This document shows positions 57,692 to 64,000 of a DNA stretch of 64,000 nt, one piece after another. The DNA comes from Anisakis pegreffii (lineage: Eukaryota; Nematoda; Chromadorea; Rhabditida; Anisakidae). Within the stretch, counting starts at the first letter, position 1; each line of letters opens with the position of its first letter. The position numbers and the translations under genes are program-made. The notes beneath the pieces are model-generated. The model had not been told where the DNA came from. It was given only the letters and a program-made list of their open reading frames with translations, and searched no databases. Location: contig JAPYMA010003041.1 in NCBI GenBank assembly GCA_035041965.1, positions 186,001-250,000 on the forward strand. Direction: 5' to 3'.

Positions 57692-57742
57692 CTAAATTAC
57701 GTAAGTAAAGAGAATGAGATTCTCTTTACTTACACAATTTAG
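57692..57742. repeat. Long hairpin, 24-bp arms, 3-base loop
   Basis: Left arm ctaaatt-ac-gtaagtaaagagaat, loop gag, right arm attctctttacttac-ac-aatttag. The inner 15 bp and outer 7 bp pair perfectly; only two pairs fail. Such a structure could be a small snap-back repeat or a MITE solo core. No gene product is implied. Confidence 0.8.
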
Positions 57743-58017
57743 ATGTGTAATTAGGAAAAGTGCACGTTAACACTGCAAGCCCAGACGTTTTGTTCATTAA
57801 CGTATGTTTTGAAAGTTGTATTCAGTCGATCTAAAAATTTTTCTTTCGTTTTCAGGATGCAGTAGAAAATGTGAGAATGAGTATGAGAACGTTGATAGCA
57901 ATGCCGAGACAATCTTCCGCTCGAAGATAATCCGATTTTCCTATTGCGAGGATCTTAGTTTCGAACTTGTAAGCAGATTTTTTAGAGTATACACCAATTT
58001 GTAAACAGAAATAATTA

Positions 58018-58368
58018 CGAATATTCTGCCCAGCTTAGTGTCAATTTTCCCAGCATATTTTCATCGTAACCAAGGAGACCAAACAGGTAAAAAGAACACA
58101 ACAACGCCTGGAGAACATAATAGGTATAGGAAATAAATTCATTATTAGAGACGTACACACGGCAGGCACTCAGTTTGTTTTCTGCAACCCACATAAGCAC
58201 TGAAAACATCAGCACAATGGAAAGATGCTGAAATGGAAACAATGTAAAGAAATTGATGGAAATAGCAATGTGAAAGCATTTATAAGGCGGGATATGTACC
58301 GAAAAAACATAAACTGCTGATCGTGAGCATAAACGCGGAATCGTGAATGCACTCAAGAATTCATTCAA
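58018..58368 (-). CDS. Short membrane-protein candidate, unidentified
   Basis: A proposed exon 58,227-58,018 follows the acceptor ccatttcag and reads HLSIVLMFSVLMWVAENKLS, then ACRVYVSNNEFISYTYYVLQ and ALLCSFYLFGLLGYDENMLG. That gives two or three hydrophobic segments. Upstream, 58,368-58,300 could be another exon (donor gtacat, 72-nt intron). That intron is itself a multiple of three and stop-free, so splicing is not forced. No ATG in frame was found at the start, only TTG, so the true 5' end is unknown. It could be a piece of a serpentine receptor or of an acyltransferase-type membrane protein; neither is established. Confidence 0.3.
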
Positions 58369-59006
58369 TCAACAAAACAATGAAATTGAATCCTCTGAGC
58401 GCAATAAAGTGCAGTTGATAGTCGCTCAGTTCCTTGTTGGGGACATTAAACCATCGCACGAAAATGCTCTCATGTCAGAAAATTTCGAGTGAACAACCAA
58501 CAACATGCACATTATACCAGTCTGCAGTAAATTTTTCCTTTAATTTTGGCATCACTTCCATCGAATTTAAAGCAAATTAGTCTTCTTTTCGGAGGAAAGC
58601 TTAATGAAATCCATCGATATTCCAAATGGATTGCTGTCTCATTCTTTTTGAAAACCAGTATGCATTGAATAGATGTTTCACTAATTACTGAACATTGTAG
58701 GATTTGTAAAATACAAAGTTTCTTAAATCTAATTCAAGTTTGCTGATAGCTATGAGTGGTTGCTTACTGCACCATTCCTGAGGAAGTGTTCATGTCATGG
58801 ACTTGTACTCCGGCTTTCAGATACAACCATCTACGACTAAAAATACAAATTCTACATGAACGAAACAGGTGTATTTATTTCATTAACAAATGTACCATGA
58901 TTAACAAGTTCTAAATAAGTTGTAAGGGCAGTTGGGAAGCCTGAATGTGTGAACGCAGGATGTGTTCTTGAAATAGTCCGTCTCAACGGAGCATAAAACT
59001 CCTAAG
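58369..59006. other. Intergenic stretch
   Basis: No supported gene or repeat. Confidence 0.4.
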
Positions 59007-59210
59007 TCACAATTTCGTTGGTTTGAAGCGGTAATCATCAATATAAAAAATTACAACTTGGTTGGTTTGAAGTGATAATCATCAGTATAAAGAATTACAA
59101 CTTGGTTGGTTTGAAGTGATAATCATCAGTATAAAGAATTACAACTTGGTTGGTTTGAAGTGATAATCATCAGTGTAAAGAATTACAACTTCGTTGGTTT
59201 AAAGTGACAA
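59007..59210. repeat. 44-bp tandem repeat, about 4.7 copies
   Basis: Repeated unit beginning ttacaacttggttggtttga and continuing agtgataatcatcagtataa agaa. The inner copies are nearly identical; the first and last have more changes. A minisatellite outside any gene. Confidence 0.9.
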
Positions 59211-62066
59211 TATCATGAATCAAAGAATCATTGATTCGAAATGAACGTGAAATGCAATTTCATTCAGTGATTAGGCTGCTTTTCATGAGGAAAGCTTTGC
59301 CGTAAATATTCGAAGTACACCGTTCATTAGTTGATTGTCATTGGATATCCTCGAAAAATTTGCTCTTTCATGATTGAACATTCATTCTTCTAATTATCGA
59401 AAGCATTCGAACGAATCAGTGAGTGAAAAACTCATTTTTTTGGTATTGCATGCAAATTTTGTAGACAATTTGCCTATAAGTTTTGATGTTTCTGAGCCAA
59501 TTACGCAGAATATCATCCTGTGAATTCTGATCTTTTTTAACATGCATAATATGCTACAAGTGTTAGAATTTCGATTTTTTACGAAAGAAATGCATCGCAT
59601 GAATTATATCATTTGAATTTTGGAAAAAATTAATTTTGAACTCAGAGTTTATCTAAAAAGTGAGGAAAAATTCGCAATGGTTTTTCATCGAACCATCGAG
59701 CACTTACATGTTTGATAACTTCGATCAGAGATCATGGAAATGTACTCGATAGTTAGGTTTAAGATCCTTCTGAATGCAACAATTTCCCTCACTTCGACAG
59801 TTAATTCTCACTATGAGTGAACTCAGTGAGAATTAATGTACAATTCCATCAGATAGAAATGTTTCCAAATAGCGAAGTCAAAGGCTTTCAGTCTTTAAAA
59901 CATGCAGTTGAATTAACAAATGGAATCTTAAAGCCGAAAAAATCACGTTGGAGGAAACGACTCAAAATTTTGTTGAATTTTGTTGCTCGTGGTTCTTATT
60001 AGAAAATGTGATTATTTCTGTTAGTCTATTACATAGAAATGCATCCAGATGAGCGTGATCAAGATTAATGAAGAGCAGAATAATCAGCTGAATATTCAAT
60101 GGAATGTTACGTAAAAGTTCATCGAGCTGTCGTTGATCATGTCATTCGTCCGAATTGCGCCTATTTCCTTAGCTGAACATCAATGATAGAGGGCAAACAG
60201 CAAAAATGACTGCATATGAATAAGATGGGAATGATTAAGGCTTGCTTCAAGATGAACATACTATCAAAATTCACGCAAAAGGACCTGCTTGATCAAATCC
60301 CGAAATCCCGGAATTTTTCAAAGCATAAATCCCGGGATCGGGATCAGAACTGAAATCTCGGGATCCCGGGATCTCGTGCAAACGCTAGAAGACACTCATT
60401 CATCAGTTTACTTTGCAACACGCCAACGGAAGCAAACTGATTTGATGCATGGAAGGATTGTATGTGCTCAATTGCAGTGAAGCATTCTTCACTGCACTTG
60501 GCAGATACATCTTTCATTACATTTCGTTTGTTTTTCATTAAATTCCGTTGATGTCTTTCATTTAATTTCTTCACATTTCCTTCATTAGCCAAATCTTTCA
60601 TTACATTTCTTTTGTGCTGGATTCATTACACTTCGTATCTAAGCTCATGACATCTAGTGCAAATCATAAATGCACTATATACGAATTCGAGTTTGAAATG
60701 CTGCGTTTACTTCCTCGCAAGATTCAATAAACAAAGTCATATTGCTTCATTTCCTCCCCTCCAACTACAATGTGCTTTTGGCAAGTTTTAGTAGCTGCAA
60801 CGTACATTCATTATGTTCATTATGTTTAACATTATTATGCCATCCATCAACATTATGTTTATCATCAACTTATCAATGTGTTACTTTGGTCATTCCCAAT
60901 CCTCATTTATTATATTTAACGTCCAAACATTTGATTATTGCTTTGTCATTTGTCTTTTTTCAATCACTACTTTCGATGTTCGTGATCAAACGGTGTTCAG
61001 CAGCGTCTGAAGAATGAAATTAGATCGCATGATTCCGAACAGATGAAATTGTAGTTGTAAAAAATTCGAAATTCCTAAGTTTGTCAAACTCATGAGGAAT
61101 GTTAACAATCGTCTGATTGTGAATTAGAATCTGATTTGATGGCATAAATTCTCATCTTGCACTGCACGTCTGAAACATATACCAGTGACGTGACATCGAC
61201 GAGAAGATGTTCCCATTGGATGATTGATCAAAACAAATAATGTTCTCAACACAATCAAAACATGGCATCCATTATGGCAAAACCGACCCTGGCGATGTTC
61301 CTGAAGCAGTTGAAAGTCTCAAACTCAGAATGTTTTTCTTGACAACCCAGTTTGAGACATCAGCGTTCATTTCAATACACTCAAAAATGTTTATCTTTTT
61401 TATTTTTAAACGTAACTAAATTCAATCGATCATCACATCCGATGTAATAACAGCATCGAGAATTGAAGAATCGTGATCATTCGTTGCAAGAATCGACAAT
61501 ATACACTGAAAGGGTGAAACCGAAATAAGAATCGATCACTCCGATGATATCAAATACCCGTTCAAAATAAACACATCTCCGCATTTTTTCACCCAATGTT
61601 AATGAAATGGTACAATAGGAACAAAAACAGTCGAAACATTCCGATCATACAATGCAGAAAGACTAGACGCGATCTGTAAAACATATCCAGTCGAAAGACT
61701 TTTGAAACAGAACATGAAATTATCAATAAATCTAGACTACTGGGGAGAGGGGTTTGTAAGCAAGTCTAGCAAACTTTTCAAGTGATCAATCTGATTTGCA
61801 AGATTCTGACGTAAATTCTCCTCAATTCTCAAGTCTTATTTCTGATCCCACACTCAGAAGTGCAGAATGTTAATAGATACTAGAAAACCAAAAAGATACC
61901 AGGAAAGAAACCGAAAAATTTATCACCTGATTTCTGGTGATAAGTAAGTTCTACGTCTAAAAATACCACACATGCTTACAGATGAACCTCGTTAAGGTGA
62001 TACGATTATTACTGTTGAAAGAGTTTCTGATCAGCTTCAAAATTTGTGATTTAAGCGGCATAATAC
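59211..62066. other. Gene-poor stretch
   Basis: No supported gene. At 60,296-60,376 several copies of a cccgggatc word (aaatcccgggatcgg, gggatcccgggatctcg) form a small GC-rich palindromic cluster in AT-rich DNA. At 60,805-60,870 aacattatg-like words repeat. Both look like simple local duplications. Confidence 0.4.
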
Positions 62067-63593
62067 TCAATTTCGTGCGGTATATACACCGGCTCGTTCA
62101 CTCCTTTTGCAGTTTTGTTGCTGACATTGAGAGTGGGGTGGTGTAGCATGGTTACGAACTGGATGATTCCATTGGTGTTCTAACTGATCGAAATACAGCT
62201 GTCTCACACGTTCTTCGGGAGTCACATCGACCACATTAAAGTGTTTCGATACACATCGGTCGATACCCAATAAGTGCATCAATGACTGCCGTAAATGTGC
62301 ATTGAAATGTCCCATAGAATAAATGAGCACAACCGTGAATAGTGGCAAAATTGAGTACTAAAAGCAATCAGATATTCATCTTTGTTTAGATGGTAATTGA
62401 ACACTAGCACAATGCATGCCAGCAGCATTTTTGACGGTGCATGATTAATACTAGTCGTTAACATCAAGGAATGTTTTCAGCGGTTTCTTCAATCTGTCCA
62501 GAAGAATTCGCTGTATAATTCCCCACTCATTTCGAAATCAGATATTCAGGGAACCTATATGAACTTGAATATTCCCGAATCTGCTCTGTGAATATGTGAA
62601 CAATACAAATAAAATTTTCAATAGTGCTGGTCGATAATAATTTCGGTAAGTTGAACTAAATGATGTTTTGATCCATTGAAGTCACTTTGATTTGTGTTTA
62701 AGAAGAAATTGATGCTTTACGGTTACCTGCATCTCGGCGAATAAACTGTATTGAACAACCTTCCGCATGTAACCATCGATGTTCGAGTAGAATTCGTTGT
62801 CTGGCAGCAGAATAACATAGAGAAGCGTGATGGAAGCCATGAACAAAGCATTCAGCAACACCAATGGTGCCATTAACCTTGTAGTGGCGATATTCTCTCG
62901 AATCTGATATCGTATACTAAGAACATTCTCGTTGGGACACTGTTCCACCTGAAAGTATTGCTATCCAAGATCTATTTCACGTACTCTTGGTTGACTCTTT
63001 TCTGCATTGCTACAAAATTGTACTGTTTCATTTCAACATCTTAAAATTTATAGAAATCACGAATGAGATCAATGAACGGATAAGAGACATTCTTTTATCC
63101 CAACTATGATCCATTTTGCTCTAATTGTAAACTGTCCCAGCTTTGACTCTTTGTTGTAGTTGCAACCTGTTCTTCTCAAAACGAAGAACAATAAAACCGA
63201 ATGAGGTATGACAATGTAGGTGAAATAAGTGCATCAACTTACTGAGGAGTTTTGCTCTTAATCGAACGGTTTGATATGATGAATACAATTCGAAAAATAG
63301 CAAATTTCATTTTAAAAAACTGAAGAGTGAACTTTTTTTCAAAAAAAAAACTGAAGAGGTTGAAGAGTGAACATAAATTTGCTTCCAATGAATAAATGAG
63401 CCGAACTTACCGTTCGATTATGATTATGACACCAAAGGACGACAAAAATGATTATCGCACAACATTGAATCACAATTTGAACATATTCAATGCTTTTCGA
63501 CAGCGCTGGATCGTACAACTCAATGGCGCAATACGGCAGTATCATTCCGTTATCACGATTCTCCCAGTAGAATATTGGCAACGTAAATGTCCA
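62067..63593 (-). CDS. Srab-like serpentine chemoreceptor, 5' part outside the window
   Basis: Three exons on the minus strand: 63,593-63,411 (acceptor ctttatag, donor gtaagt), 62,948-62,727 (acceptor ctttcag, donor gtaacc) and 62,357-62,067 (acceptor cttttag to stop), all phase 0, 231 codons. They correspond one to one with exons 4-6 of the receptor at 46,778-51,865: TM4-5 (VQIVIQCCAIIIFVVLW), the motif LSIRYQIRENIATTR before TM6, then TM7 and a tail with YFDQLEHQW. Intron positions match, so the two are paralogues, though diverged. Donors are stronger than in the first gene. TM1-3 should lie beyond position 64,000. The C-terminal tail is longer and ends VYTARN. Confidence 0.75.
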
Positions 63594-64000
63594 CTATAAA
63601 GAGAAACAGCTACCCTCATTTCACATAAATCCTCCAACTCCTCATAGAACCTCAGGTCGCATTTCACATTTATATGCTCGACAAACATACCGGCTACAGT
63701 GTCATCGCTTCCATTTGGTGACTGCCAGTTTACTATCACTTAATTTGCTTCAAAAGATCTTTCCATATTTTTTTCTAATTTTTAGAAATTAGAAATATTT
63801 CTAATTTTTTTATTTTTGAATTTTTTATGTCTGAATTTGAATTTATTGAAATGAAATATTTCTAATCCTATGATAGACTGCCACTCAGCTAGATCTTAAA
63901 ATGTTCACTGAGATCTGCATAAATCAATTCAACCATTACGAATCATAAATTAGCTGCAGATGGTGAAAAGTGCATAACAAAACTACAGTAATCACCGGAC
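63594..64000. other. Presumed intron of the second chemoreceptor
   Basis: No exon with the expected TM3 motif was found here. At 63,755-63,870 the sequence is extremely AT-rich with nested palindromes built from ttctaattt and aaattagaa. Confidence 0.4.

Noticed and set aside
60742..61017. 91-aa hydrophobic plus frame
   Set aside because: Arises from repeated attatgttcatta-like words; overlapping frame also open; no start context or family match.
63539..63739. Minus frame 63,739-63,542 as an upstream exon of the second receptor
   Set aside because: It would leave an intron of only about 20 nt before the exon at 63,593 and shows no TM3 motif.

Overview
The window is nuclear DNA from a nematode. 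Three kinds of gene show this: two-exon cuticle collagens with the nematode N-terminal block and Cys-flanked Gly-X-Y arms, Srab-type chemoreceptors of the Sra superfamily (known only from nematodes), and introns with the nematode 3' splice consensus (TTTCAG or similar). An RTE-clade non-LTR retrotransposon fits too. Introns are long (350-1,700 bp), so this is not a compact Caenorhabditis-like locus. Species cannot be named from sequence; a rhabditid or strongylid (clade V) nematode is a reasonable guess. I aligned repeats, called exons and folded RNAs by eye, so identities and boundaries are approximate.

Region 1 (about 105-20,655) is a repeat complex. It holds three tandem copies (A, B, C) of a unit about 5.8 kb long. 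Each unit has two long inverted arms of about 1.2 kb, themselves made of related subrepeats, around a loop of about 3.4 kb. The loop carries a 27-bp minisatellite inside an ORF whose ends are conserved, plus exon-like blocks on both strands whose lengths (158, 170 and 138 nt) are the same in all copies. The two junctions between units are nearly identical. More diverged inverted arms close the whole block. This resembles foldback (FB/Galileo-like) or Pack-type TIR elements and is the least explained thing here. Unit B alone carries a fresh, 5'-truncated RTE insertion with a 15-bp target duplication.

Region 2 (20,656-24,319) holds a short RTE 3'-end relic and a complete but internally deleted Ty3/gypsy-type LTR element on the minus strand: LTRs, 5-bp target duplication, polypurine tract, Gag zinc knuckles and protease, then directly the end of integrase. 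Reverse transcriptase and RNase H are missing.

Region 3 (24,320-46,777) is gene-bearing. Cuticle collagen genes lie at 26.1-27.3 kb (-), 38.4-39.7 kb (-) and 42.4-43.9 kb (+), and an AT-hook protein gene at 34.4-35.9 kb (+). There are also two isolated exon candidates and one decayed coding stretch.

Region 4 (46,778-64,000) is a chemoreceptor region. A complete six-exon Srab-like receptor (360 aa, minus strand) has a tRNA-Arg(ACG)-like gene inside its last intron. A second Srab-like receptor is cut by the right edge of the window. Between them lie a piggyBac-like transposase relic, a degenerate tRNA-Ser-like sequence, a near-perfect hairpin, a 44-bp tandem repeat and a short membrane-protein candidate.

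The collagens are structural cuticle proteins and the receptors are sensory membrane proteins. Nothing suggests that these genes work together beyond local family clustering.
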